Below are positions 9,660-18,044 of a stretch of DNA of 64,000 nt, piece after piece. The position numbers were made by a program, and so were the translations under genes. The notes under the pieces were generated by a model that did not search any database, was not told where the DNA came from, and was given only the letters and a program-made list of their open reading frames with translations. The DNA lies in NCBI RefSeq assembly GCF_031458255.1, contig NZ_JAVDYC010000001.1, forward strand, positions 3,419,001 through 3,483,000, read 5' to 3'. Origin of the DNA: Catenuloplanes niger. GTDB taxonomy: Bacteria; Actinomycetota; Actinomycetes; Mycobacteriales; Micromonosporaceae. How positions within the stretch are numbered: position 1 is the stretch's first letter; every line of letters starts with the position of its first letter.

Positions 9660-9709
9660 CCCGGACGGGTCCTCAGGGTTTTGATCGTGCTTCTGAGGGT
9701 CCGTCCGGG
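9660..9709 (+). terminator. Hairpin terminator after ppc
   Basis: Arms at 9660-9676 and 9693-9709 form a 17-bp stem with two mismatches around a 16-nt loop, 20 nt after the ppc stop. There is no T-run. Confidence 0.6.
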
Positions 9710-9743
9710 GGTCATTCCTGATTCGCCGCATGCGCGCTGGGCC

Positions 9744-9749
9744 TAGGCT
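9744..9749 (+). promoter_or_regulatory. Putative -10 box (TAGGCT), leaderless start
   Basis: TAGGCT ends 7 nt before GTG 9757. With no Shine-Dalgarno visible, the transcript probably begins at the start codon, a common arrangement in actinomycetes. Confidence 0.45.
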
Positions 9750-9756
9750 CGACGTC

Positions 9757-10671
9757 GTGACATTGATCGCGACCCAATCCCTGACGAAGGTCTACGGCGG
9801 ACGCGTCACCGCGCTGTCGGACCTGACGCTGAGCGTGGGGCCGGGCGTCGTCGGCCTGGTCGGTGCGAACGGGGCCGGCAAGTCCACCCTGATCAAGCTG
9901 CTGCTGGGACTGCTGGCACCGACCAGCGGATCCCTGCGCGTGCTCGGGCTGGACCCGACGACCCAGGCCGCCGACGTGCGCCAGCGCGTCGGCTACATGC
10001 CGGAGAACGACTGCCTGCCGCCGGAGCTGTCCGCGGCCGAGTTCGTGACCCACCTCGGCCGGATAAGCGGGCTGCCGCGCACGGCCGCGCGCGAGCGGGC
10101 CTCCGAGGCGCTGCGCCACGTCGGGCTGTACGAGGAGCGCTACCGGCAGATCGGTGGCTACTCGACCGGCATGAAGCAGCGGGTGAAGCTGGCCCAGGCG
10201 CTGGTGCACGACCCCGACCTGCTGCTGCTGGACGAGCCGACGAACGGCCTGGACCCGGCCGGCCGCGACGCGATGCTGAACCTGATCGCGCGGATCGGCT
10301 CCGAGTTCGGCATCTCCGTGGTGGTCTGCTCGCACCTGCTCGGCGAGGTCGAGCGGATCTGTGACTCGCTGATCGCCATCGACGGCGGCAAGCTGCTGCG
10401 TTCGGCGGAGATCTCCACCATGACCACCAGCACCGACGTGCTCGCGGTCGAGGTCAGCGAGGGCACCGACGAGCTGGGCCACCGGCTGGCCGCGGCCGGT
10501 CTGCCGCCGACCCGCGAGGGCCGGCTGCTGCTGGTGCCGCTGGGCACGGAGCCGGACTCCGCCTACGACACGATCCTGGCCGCGGTCGCCGACCTGGACC
10601 TGCCGCTGCACCGTCTGGAGCAGCGCCGCCACCGGGTGGCCGAGCTCTTCGCCGCGAGGGAGGACGCCTGA
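9757..10671 (+). CDS. ABC exporter ATP-binding protein (module 1)
   Basis: ATPase subunit of an ABC-2-type export system, 304 residues from GTG 9757. Walker A GANGAGKS is at about 36-43, the signature YSTGMKQR near 134, Walker B LLLLDEPTNGLDPAGRD near 155, and the H-loop VVCSHLLGEVERI. The C-terminal 80 residues are the regulatory extension typical of drug or polymer exporters. It overlaps the permease gene by one base (TGATG), so translation is coupled. The operon ATPase-permease-ATPase-permease spans 9757-13158. The substrate is unknown. Confidence 0.92.
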   Translation: MTLIATQSLTKVYGGRVTALSDLTLSVGPGVVGLVGANGAGKSTLIKLLLGLLAPTSGSLRVLGLDPTTQAADVRQRVGYMPENDCLPPELSAAEFVTHLGRISGLPRTAARERASEALRHVGLYEERYRQIGGYSTGMKQRVKLAQALVHDPDLLLLDEPTNGLDPAGRDAMLNLIARIGSEFGISVVVCSHLLGEVERICDSLIAIDGGKLLRSAEISTMTTSTDVLAVEVSEGTDELGHRLAAAGLPPTREGRLLLVPLGTEPDSAYDTILAAVADLDLPLHRLEQRRHRVAELFAAREDA

Positions 10672-11528
10672 TGTCCGTCATTCACGACATCGGCTATCGC
10701 CGTTACCAGGGCCCCCGGCTGGGCCGGGGTTCCGTGTTCGCCGCGCTCTACGTGCACGGCATGCGCGCCGCGTTCGGGCTGGGCCGCACGTTCAAGGCGA
10801 AGATCTTCCCCTGGTCGGTGGCCGGCATCATGCTGGTCGTCGGCGTGGTCGCGGCCGCGGTCAAGTCGCAGACCGGCATGGAGCTGCTCACCTACGAGAC
10901 GTTCCCGGACCAGATGAGCATGCTGCTCATCCTGTTCTGCGCCGTGGTCGCGCCCGAGCTGGTCTCCCGTGACCTGCGCAGCGGCGTGCTGCCGCTCTAC
11001 TTCTCCCGGCCGCTGAGCCGCGCCGACTACCCGCTGGCCAAGCTGGCCGCGATGGTCACGGCCAGCTTCGCGGTGCTCGGCGTACCGATGCTGATCATGT
11101 TCCTGACCGCGGCGTTCAGCGGCGACGGGATGGGCGCGGTCTGGGACGAGACCCGGGCGTTCGCGCCCGGCCTGGCGTACGCGCTGCTCTTCGCGCTGGT
11201 CTACAGCTCGATCGCGCTGCTGGTGTCGTCGTTCGTCAGCCGCCGCGCGGTCGCGGCCGGCGCCACGGTCGCGGTGTTCCTGGTGACCGCACCGGTCGTC
11301 GGCGTGCTCACGTTCGCCACCACGCAGACCGGCCAGCAGCTCGCCCAGCTGGCCAGCCCGGCCACGCTGGTCGGCGGCGTCGGTCAGTGGGTCTTCGGCA
11401 GGCCGGAGGGCATGCCCGAGGAATTCGGCATCGGGTCGTTCGGCCCGCTCTACGGCGCGGTCACGCTGGCCCTGCTCGCGCTCTGCGTCTCGCTGCTGCT
11501 CGTTCGATACCGGAAGGTGGCCTCGTGA
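10671..11528 (+). CDS. ABC-2-type permease (module 1)
   Basis: A 285-residue integral membrane protein with about six hydrophobic segments. The first is near residue 45 (WSVAGIMLVVGVVAAAV); the middle part has the ABC-2 pattern DLRSGVLPLYFSRPLSRADYPLAKL, in which the protein crosses the membrane next to a conserved cytoplasmic loop. It pairs with the preceding ATPase. The GTG of the next ATPase overlaps its stop by four bases. Confidence 0.88.
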   Translation: MSVIHDIGYRRYQGPRLGRGSVFAALYVHGMRAAFGLGRTFKAKIFPWSVAGIMLVVGVVAAAVKSQTGMELLTYETFPDQMSMLLILFCAVVAPELVSRDLRSGVLPLYFSRPLSRADYPLAKLAAMVTASFAVLGVPMLIMFLTAAFSGDGMGAVWDETRAFAPGLAYALLFALVYSSIALLVSSFVSRRAVAAGATVAVFLVTAPVVGVLTFATTQTGQQLAQLASPATLVGGVGQWVFGRPEGMPEEFGIGSFGPLYGAVTLALLALCVSLLLVRYRKVAS

Positions 11529-12436
11529 CCACGGTGACCATGGACGGCGTGTCCCGCTGGTTCGGGAACGTGGTGGCCGTCAACGACATCACCATGACGC
11601 TCGAACCGGGCGTGACCGGCCTGCTCGGCCCGAACGGCGCCGGCAAGACCACGCTGCTGCACATGATGGCCGGGTTCCTCGCGCCGTCCCGCGGCACGGT
11701 CACGGTCGGCGACCAGCCCGCCTGGCGCAACCCGGCCGTCTACCGGCAGCTGGGCCTGGTCAGCGAGCGCGAGGCGGTGCACGGCTTCCTCACCGCGCAC
11801 GAGTTCGTGCTGGCCAGCGCGCGCCTGCACAAGCTGCCCGACCCGGTGGCCGCGACCGCGGCCGCGCTCGACCTGGTGGAGATGGCCCAGTTCAAGGACC
11901 GGCGGATCGACACCTACTCCAAGGGCATGCGGCAGCGCACCCGGGTGGCCGCGTCGCTGGTGCACGAGCCGCAGGTGCTGCTGCTGGACGAGCCGTTCAA
12001 CGGTATGGACCCGCGGCAGCGCATGCACATGATGGAGCTGTTGCACCGGCTCGGCGCCGAGGGCCGGACGATCCTGTTCAGCTCGCACATCCTGGAGGAG
12101 GTCGAGCAGCTCTCCGGCACCGTCCAGGTGATGGTGGCCGGCCGGCTGGCCGCGTCCGGCGACTACCGGGAGATCCGGCGGCTGATGGCGAACCGGCCGC
12201 ACGTCTTCGCGGTCGCCTCCACCGACGACCGGCGGCTCGCGGTCGCGCTGATGGCGCAGCCGTCCGTGGCCGGCGTGGAGCTGGCCGCCACCGGGCTGAC
12301 CGTGCGCGCGTCCGACTACGGCGGCTTCACCCGGGCACTGCCCAAGATCGCACTCAAGGAGGGGATCCGGGTCAGCCGGCTCACCCCGTCCGACGAGTCC
12401 CTGGAGAGCGTCTTCTCCTACCTGGTGGAGGCCTGA
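11525..12436 (+). CDS. ABC exporter ATP-binding protein (module 2)
   Basis: 303 residues from GTG 11525, which overlaps the upstream stop (GTGA). Walker A GPNGAGKT is near 36, signature YSKGMRQR near 130, Walker B VLLLDEPFNGMDPRQR near 150, then the H-loop SSHILEEVEQ. It is clearly paralogous to the ATPase at 9757. The two modules may form one heterotetrameric exporter or two exporters; the alternating order and tight spacing favour one functional unit. Confidence 0.92.
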   Translation: MTTVTMDGVSRWFGNVVAVNDITMTLEPGVTGLLGPNGAGKTTLLHMMAGFLAPSRGTVTVGDQPAWRNPAVYRQLGLVSEREAVHGFLTAHEFVLASARLHKLPDPVAATAAALDLVEMAQFKDRRIDTYSKGMRQRTRVAASLVHEPQVLLLDEPFNGMDPRQRMHMMELLHRLGAEGRTILFSSHILEEVEQLSGTVQVMVAGRLAASGDYREIRRLMANRPHVFAVASTDDRRLAVALMAQPSVAGVELAATGLTVRASDYGGFTRALPKIALKEGIRVSRLTPSDESLESVFSYLVEA

Positions 12437-12438
12437 CC

Positions 12439-13158
12439 ATGCTGTTCAACCCGACCATCGCCTGGATGACCGCGCGCGGGCTGTTCGGCCGCCGCCGGTT
12501 CCTGCTGCTCTTCCCGCTGCCGCTGCTCCTGGTCGCGCTGGCCGTCTTCGCGCGCGCCACCGGCATCAACAACGGCGACTGGGGACCGCTGGTGATCAAC
12601 GCGCTGGGCATCGCGGTGCTGCTGCCGGTCACCGCGCTCATCGTCGGCACCGGCGTGCTCGGCTCCGAGATCGACGACGGCACGATCGTGCACATCCTCA
12701 CCAAGCCGCTGTCCCGCGCCGAGATCGTCTGGGCCAAGTTCCTGGTCGCGTCCGGCGTCACCGCGCTCACCGCCGCCATCCCGCTCTACGTGGCCGGCGT
12801 GCTCGTCCAGGACTTCCGCTTCGGCCTCGCGCTGGCCGGTGCCGCCGCGATCGGCGCGGTCATCTACTCCGCCGTGTTCGTGCTGCTCAGCCTGCTCAGC
12901 CGGCGTCCGGTCCTGGTCGGCCTGCTCTACGTGCTGATCTGGGAGGGCCTGCTCGGCAACCTGGTCAGCGGCACCCGGGTGCTGTCCATCGGCCAGTACA
13001 CCGTGACCTACGCCGACCGGTTCCTGCCGACGGAGTACCTGACCGCGAACGTCTCGCTGCCGGTCACCGTCGTGATGAGCGTGATCGTCACGGCCCTCTG
13101 CCTGGCGTACGCGGTGTTCCGGCTCCGCTCGTTCACCGCGAGCTCGGAGACCAGCTGA
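12439..13158 (+). CDS. ABC-2-type permease (module 2)
   Basis: A 239-residue membrane protein with about six transmembrane segments. The ABC-2 motif region DDGTIVHILTKPLSRAEIVWAKF parallels that of the first permease. It starts 2 nt after the ATPase stop. It is the last gene of the operon, which ends in a strong hairpin shared with the convergent GH26-like gene. Confidence 0.88.
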   Translation: MLFNPTIAWMTARGLFGRRRFLLLFPLPLLLVALAVFARATGINNGDWGPLVINALGIAVLLPVTALIVGTGVLGSEIDDGTIVHILTKPLSRAEIVWAKFLVASGVTALTAAIPLYVAGVLVQDFRFGLALAGAAAIGAVIYSAVFVLLSLLSRRPVLVGLLYVLIWEGLLGNLVSGTRVLSIGQYTVTYADRFLPTEYLTANVSLPVTVVMSVIVTALCLAYAVFRLRSFTASSETS

Positions 13159-13160
13159 CC

Positions 13161-13198
13161 GCTGAGCGGCCCCGCCGGTCCCGGCGGGGCCGCTCAGC
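13161..13198. terminator. Bidirectional hairpin terminator
   Basis: Arms at 13161-13177 and 13182-13198 form a perfect 17-bp stem with a 4-nt loop. It sits between the convergent ABC permease and GH26-like genes and overlaps the last codons of the latter, so it can stop transcription from both sides. Confidence 0.85.
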
Positions 13199-14384
13199 GC
13201 ACGTCGACCTGGAAGATCGGTAGCCGGCCGAGGTCGCGGTAGGCGGCCAGACCGTCCGACGTGCGTTCCGGGCGGGAGTCGCGGCCGCGCTGGTCATGCG
13301 GGGTGTCGAAGTGCAGCAGCGCCTTGATCCGGGGGAAGTCGGCGATCTGGCGGCCCACGCTGCGGTAGAACTCCGCCTGATGCCCCGGGTTGGAGTGGCT
13401 GGCCCAGACGCCCCACTCGGCGACCATCAGCGGCTTGGCCGGGTGCCGGGCCACCGCCCAGTTGTAGAAGCCCGGCCAGTCCGGTGCCTCGCCGGAGACC
13501 CGGTTCATCAGCTCCGCGAAGTCGCCGTGCCCGTACTCGCCGCGCTCGCTGTAGGCGTAGGTGTCCCAGGCCACCCAGTCGACCACGTCGTCACCCGGGT
13601 AGAGGTCGGCGAACCACGGTGCCGCCGTGTAGGGCACATAGGCCATGTGGACCATGACGGTGACCAGGTTGTCCACGCCGCGGGCCCGCAGCCGCCCCAC
13701 CACGTGCCGGAACATGTCCCGGTAGTCGTGCGCGGTGTACCCCGACCCGCGGCGCGGCCGCACCTCCTCCTCCGGCTCGTGGTGCACGGTGAAGAAGAAC
13801 GGCTCGGTGTACGTGTCGCGGATGTGCGCGGCCAGCCGGTCCAGGTAGTCGTCGGCGGCGCCGTCGGCGATCTCCGCCCAGCTGGCGTCCCACGGCTTCC
13901 AGTTCAGGAACAGGATTCGCGGCCGGGCCGGGTCACCGGCGATCCGCACCTCCTCCTCCGTCGGGAACAGACCGTTCGTCCCCCGGTGGTACGCGTGGTA
14001 GACCGCCTGCGTGCGACCGGTGCGCTCCTCGTACTCGGCGAGCGCCCGCGCACCCCGCGCCTCCGTGAACGCGCCCGGCGCCGCTCCCCACAGGACGTTG
14101 CAGGTCGGCACCAGCTTCGGCCCGACCCGGCAGTCGGTCCGTCCCGGTGCCGACGTGGCCGGCGCGGGGCCGAGGCCGCTCGACCCGGGTGGCGCGCCGG
14201 TGGCCGGCGCGTCGGGCACCGGCGGCGCGGGACGGCCCGGCTCCGCGCGTGGCGGCGGCGTCGTGCCCGGTGCGGACGGTGGCGCGTCGTTGTCCTCGCG
14301 CGCGCCGAACCAGATCAGGCCCGCGCCGGCCACCAGTGCGACGACCGCCGTCAGGGCCAGCAACAGGTGGATCCGGCGACGCAT
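13194..14384 (-). CDS. GH26-like (beta-mannanase-type) membrane-anchored glycoside hydrolase
   Basis: 396 residues from ATG 14384, preceded by GGGAGG. An upstream in-frame start adds 14 residues but spoils the signal anchor. There is an N-terminal membrane anchor (residues 5-26), a Pro/Ala-rich linker (about 35-80), then a TIM-barrel-like domain. The candidate acid/base is Glu203 in FFFTVHHEPEEE and the nucleophile Glu323 in LMVAEWGVW, with YPGDDVVDWVAWDTY between. That arrangement fits clan GH-A/GH26, but the substrate cannot be read from sequence. It is divergent from the APS-kinase fusion and lies at the edge of the polysaccharide locus, suggesting trimming of that polymer. A second, more divergent homologue lies at 23910-24941. 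Confidence 0.75.
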   Translation of the reverse strand: MRRRIHLLLALTAVVALVAGAGLIWFGAREDNDAPPSAPGTTPPPRAEPGRPAPPVPDAPATGAPPGSSGLGPAPATSAPGRTDCRVGPKLVPTCNVLWGAAPGAFTEARGARALAEYEERTGRTQAVYHAYHRGTNGLFPTEEEVRIAGDPARPRILFLNWKPWDASWAEIADGAADDYLDRLAAHIRDTYTEPFFFTVHHEPEEEVRPRRGSGYTAHDYRDMFRHVVGRLRARGVDNLVTVMVHMAYVPYTAAPWFADLYPGDDVVDWVAWDTYAYSERGEYGHGDFAELMNRVSGEAPDWPGFYNWAVARHPAKPLMVAEWGVWASHSNPGHQAEFYRSVGRQIADFPRIKALLHFDTPHDQRGRDSRPERTSDGLAAYRDLGRLPIFQVDVR

Positions 14385-14524
14385 GCGCAAGCGACCTCCC
14401 TGGCGGTGACGACCTCCTCGGCACAACGAGCCGGGGTACTGATTTGTCGCTCGGCCCCCCTCCGACTTTCACGATCGGGCGTTCTGCTGAGAGACTGTCT
14501 GCCTTACTTGGTCTTGGGGGTGGG

Positions 14525-16048
14525 ATGAACAGCGGTGGGTGGTTGCTGCCCGAGGACGTGTTGCGGGACGCGCCGGCATACACGCCCCGGGCGTATGAGC
14601 TGGCCGACCTGGAGCTGCTGCTCTCCGGCGCCTATGCCCCGCTGACCGGCTTCCTCGGCCGTGCCGATCTGACCAGCCTGCAGCGCCGGGGCCGGCTGGC
14701 GGACGACCGTTCCTGGCCGGCGCCGGTCACGCTGGAGGTGCCGGCCTCGATCGCGGAGGGCCTGGACCTGACGAACCCGGTCGGGCGCGCGATCGTGCTG
14801 ACCGACCTGGAGGGTGCGCCGGTCGCGGCGATGGAGGTCGCGGACGTCTGGCCGACCAAGAACGGGATGTACGGCGTCGGGGGCGACGTGCGGCGGCTCG
14901 GCGACGGCACGCACGGCCCGTTCCAGCGTCTGCGCCGGACGCCGGAGGAGATCAAGGCGCTGCTGCCCCCGGGCCGCGTGCTCGGCGTGATCGCGGACAA
15001 GCCGCTGCACCGCCCGCAGCTCGCCCAGATCGCGCACGCGGCGAAGCAGCTCAGCGCGCACCTGCTGGTGATGATCCCGATCGCCGAGGCCAGCCCGGAC
15101 GGCATGCCGCCGGAGGCGCTGGTCCGCGCGATCTTCGCGGCGCGCGACCGCATGCCCCCGGCGACGCTGGTCGCGGTGTCGCTGACCCGGCGCGGCCAGG
15201 AGATCGCGGACGCGCTGCTGCGGGCCCGGGTGGCCGCGGCGTACGGCGTGACCCACCTGCTCTCCACCGGTGACTCGCTCTCCGGCGGCGGCCCGCGCGT
15301 GCTGGTGCCGCGCGAGTTGGCCTACGACAGCCGGGACGGTCAGTGGCGGTGGCGGGACGACATCCCGCCGCGCAACCGCAAGCTGGCGCTGTCCCAACTG
15401 GAGATCAACGACCTGCTCGACCGGGGCTTCCCGCTGCCGGAGTGGCACACGCCGCCGGCCGTGGCGAAGGAGCTGGTCCGGGCACGCCCGCCGCGCCGGC
15501 ACCGCGGCCTGGTGGTGTTCCTGACCGGGCTGTCCGGCTCGGGCAAGTCCACGGTGGCCCGGCACGTGGCCGACACCGTGCGCGAGTCGGGCGAGCGGTC
15601 GGTGACGCTGCTCGACGGCGACGTGGTGCGCCGCGAGCTGTCGGCCGGCCTGACGTTCAGCAAGGCGGACCGGGACCGCAACGTGCGCCGGATCGGCTGG
15701 GTCGCGGCCGAGGTGGCCCGGCACCGCGGGCTGGCGATCTGCTGTCCGATCGCGCCGTACGCGGACGCCCGTGCCGAGGCCCGGAAGATGGCGACCCAGG
15801 CCGGCGCCGGGTTCGTGCTGGTGCACGTGTCGACGCCGCTGGAGGTCTGCGAGCAGCGCGACCGCAAGGGGCTCTACGCGAAGGCGCGGGCCGGCGAGCT
15901 GACCGGGATGACCGGCATCGACGACCCGTACGAGGAGCCGGCGGACGCGGAGCTGACCATCGACACCAGCGAGCTGTCGCTGCCCGACTCGGTCAAGCTG
16001 ATCATGGATTACCTCACCGAGCACGGCTGGTTCGAGCCGCACCGCTGA
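14525..16048 (+). CDS. cysC: ATP-sulfurylase-like / APS kinase fusion
   Basis: 507 residues from ATG 14525 (GGGGGTGGG upstream). Residues 7-110 resemble the PUA-like domain of ATP sulfurylase (DLELLLSGAYAPLTGFL). Residues 140-260 resemble its catalytic domain but are short and degenerate: the sulfurylase QTRNPxHRGH motif reads IADKPLHRPQ at about 156-165. Residues 325-507 are an APS kinase with P-loop GLSGSGKST (335-343), LDGDVVRRELSAGLTFSKADR and KGLYAKARAGEL. APS kinase makes PAPS, the sulfate donor for sulfotransferases. The Ser of the usual ISP motif is Ala here (CPIAPYADA). Two sulfotransferases downstream are plausible users of its product. Confidence 0.88.
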   Translation: MNSGGWLLPEDVLRDAPAYTPRAYELADLELLLSGAYAPLTGFLGRADLTSLQRRGRLADDRSWPAPVTLEVPASIAEGLDLTNPVGRAIVLTDLEGAPVAAMEVADVWPTKNGMYGVGGDVRRLGDGTHGPFQRLRRTPEEIKALLPPGRVLGVIADKPLHRPQLAQIAHAAKQLSAHLLVMIPIAEASPDGMPPEALVRAIFAARDRMPPATLVAVSLTRRGQEIADALLRARVAAAYGVTHLLSTGDSLSGGGPRVLVPRELAYDSRDGQWRWRDDIPPRNRKLALSQLEINDLLDRGFPLPEWHTPPAVAKELVRARPPRRHRGLVVFLTGLSGSGKSTVARHVADTVRESGERSVTLLDGDVVRRELSAGLTFSKADRDRNVRRIGWVAAEVARHRGLAICCPIAPYADARAEARKMATQAGAGFVLVHVSTPLEVCEQRDRKGLYAKARAGELTGMTGIDDPYEEPADAELTIDTSELSLPDSVKLIMDYLTEHGWFEPHR

Positions 16049-16064
16049 GCGGGACCTGGTGATC

Positions 16065-16108
16065 GAGGCGCCGGTCGAGTCGTCGGGGGACGACGCGGCC
16101 GGCGCCTC
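16065..16108 (+). terminator. Hairpin after the APS-kinase fusion
   Basis: Arms at 16065-16084 and 16089-16108 pair at 18 of 20 positions plus one G-T, with a GGGG loop, 16 nt after the stop. It separates this gene from the polysaccharide operon that follows. Confidence 0.65.
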
Positions 16109-16238
16109 CGTCGTCGCGGGCCCCGATCGGGTCGGTGGGCCGCCGATAGTTACGTAGCCGAGGGCCGGGCGTTGAACCCGTGGGGGCGATTCGCCGCTCT
16201 CGGCCGCTTCATGGTGTTCGTCCCGGCGGCCCCGCCTT

Positions 16239-16252
16239 CGACCGTACGGTCG
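16239..16252 (+). promoter_or_regulatory. 14-bp perfect palindrome upstream of wzz-like gene
   Basis: CGACCGTACGGTCG is fully self-complementary and lies about 30 bp before the ATG at 16281, at the head of the operon 16281-24941. It is a candidate operator for a dimeric regulator; none is encoded nearby. Confidence 0.4.
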
Positions 16253-16280
16253 GCACCCCGTGGAAAGGGCCGCCACACCC

Positions 16281-18044
16281 ATGGACGCGTCTCCTCCGCC
16301 GTCCCACGACATGTCCCACTATTTCGGGATACTACGGCGGCACTGGTGGGTACTGGCGGGCCTGGCGCTGCTAGGGCTCGGCATCGCGGCCGGCGTGACC
16401 GCGCGGATGCCGAAGACCTACGAGTCGGCGACCAGCGTGCTGGTCACCCCGGCCGGCCAGGACACCAACGTCTCCGGCGGCCGGACCAAGGGTGAGGTCA
16501 ACCTCGACACTGAGGCGCAGCTGGTGCGCTCCACCGCGGTCGCGGCCGGCGCGGCCGAGCTGTTGCGCAGCCCGCTGGCCCCGGACGACCTGGCGAAGAG
16601 CCTTCGCGTCGAGGTGCCCGCGAACACGTCCGTGCTGGTCATCACGTACGCCGCGACCGAGCCCGCGGCCGCGCAGGCCGGCTCGCACGCGTTCGCCGAG
16701 GCGTACCTGCGCAACCGGGAGCGGACCGCCACCGCCAGCACCGAGGCCGCGATCAAGGCGCTCTCCGACAAGACCAAGCAGCTCAGCACCACGCTCACCG
16801 AGGTCAACAACCAGCTGGCCCGGGTGGACCGGGAGAGCCCGCAGCGGCCCAACCTGGAGAGCCAGCGGCAGACCACGCAGAACCAGCTGAACTCGCTGAA
16901 CGGCAAGCTGAACGAGCTCACCACGACCACGGTCAGCGTCGGCTCGATCATCAGCGACGCGCGGCTGCCGTCCATGCCGAGCAGCCCGAACACCATGCTC
17001 AACCTGGCCACCGGCGGCATGATCGGGCTGCTGCTCGGCCTGCTGGCCGCGACGCTGTGGGAGCGCCTGGACCGGCGGGTGCGGTCCGCGGCCGACGTCT
17101 CCGGCGCCGGCGTGCCCGTGCTGGCCACGCTCAACGGCCGCAGCGCGCCCCGGTTCGACGACGTGCTCCAGCCGTACGGCCCGGGCGGCCGCACGTTCAA
17201 CCGGCTGCGCAACGAGGTGCTGGCCAGCCTCGGCCGGGACGACCAGATCGTGGTGGTCACCGGCGCCAGCCGCGGGTCGGCCACCACGCTGGTCGCGGCG
17301 AACCTGGCGACCGCGCTGGCCCGGACCGGCAGCGAGGTGGTGCTGATCGGCGCGCACCTGCCGGAGAGCATGGTGGAGATCGCGCCGATCGCCCGGATCT
17401 TCGGCATCGCGGCCAAGCCCGGCCTCTCCGAGGTGCTGGCCGGGCGGGCGCCGCTGGCCGACGCGGTCCAGCAGGCGCCGCGGGTGCCGTCGCTGCGCGT
17501 GGTCACCACCGGTGGCACCGCGGCCGCGGGCGGCCTGATGCAGTCGCAGGCACTCTCCGACATGCTCGGCACGCTGCGCCGGCAGGCCGCGTACGTGGTG
17601 ATCGAGGCGCCGTCCACGTCCAGCAGCGCGGACGCGCAGAGCCTGGCCAGTCTGGCGGACGCGGCGATCCTCTCGGTGGAGACGCGGCGGGCGCGCCGGC
17701 CGGAGGTGGCGGACGCGGCCGAACAGCTGCGCCGGGTGGGCACGCCGCTGCTCGGCGCCGTGGTGCTGCCGCGCATCGAGCCGAAGGCGGCCGAGGAACT
17801 GCCGCCGCCGAGGCCGACGCTCGCGCCGCCGCAGCCGAAGAAGCCGACCAGCCGCACGTACGGGTCGGAGGCCGCGAAGAAGCCGAGCCCGACCGCGGCC
17901 GGCGCGGCCAAGGACAAGCCGGAGCCGAAGATGCCCGGCTGGCTGGGCGAGTCCGAGGCGGAGACCCGGGTCATCGACATCTCCGCGGTGGCGGCGGCGA
18001 CCCGGGAGGACAAGCGCCCGGACCGCGACGGACCGGGCCGGTGA
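16281..18044 (+). CDS. Wzz-type polysaccharide co-polymerase with degenerate BY-kinase domain
   Basis: 587 residues from ATG 16281 (GGAAAGGG 11 nt upstream; a GTG at 16260 is possible). A Wzz-type region has transmembrane segments at about 23-40 and 239-260 flanking a periplasmic coiled part rich in Gln/Asn/Leu (STEAAIKALSDKTKQLSTTL). A cytoplasmic ATPase-like domain begins near 323, but Walker A reads TGASRGSATT with no GK[ST], and the Walker A' aspartates are replaced (VVLIGAHLPES). The Pro/Lys-rich tail lacks a Tyr cluster. It should control chain length of the polymer made by this locus without kinase activity. The next gene overlaps it by 4 nt. Confidence 0.85.
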   Translation: MDASPPPSHDMSHYFGILRRHWWVLAGLALLGLGIAAGVTARMPKTYESATSVLVTPAGQDTNVSGGRTKGEVNLDTEAQLVRSTAVAAGAAELLRSPLAPDDLAKSLRVEVPANTSVLVITYAATEPAAAQAGSHAFAEAYLRNRERTATASTEAAIKALSDKTKQLSTTLTEVNNQLARVDRESPQRPNLESQRQTTQNQLNSLNGKLNELTTTTVSVGSIISDARLPSMPSSPNTMLNLATGGMIGLLLGLLAATLWERLDRRVRSAADVSGAGVPVLATLNGRSAPRFDDVLQPYGPGGRTFNRLRNEVLASLGRDDQIVVVTGASRGSATTLVAANLATALARTGSEVVLIGAHLPESMVEIAPIARIFGIAAKPGLSEVLAGRAPLADAVQQAPRVPSLRVVTTGGTAAAGGLMQSQALSDMLGTLRRQAAYVVIEAPSTSSSADAQSLASLADAAILSVETRRARRPEVADAAEQLRRVGTPLLGAVVLPRIEPKAAEELPPPRPTLAPPQPKKPTSRTYGSEAAKKPSPTAAGAAKDKPEPKMPGWLGESEAETRVIDISAVAAATREDKRPDRDGPGR

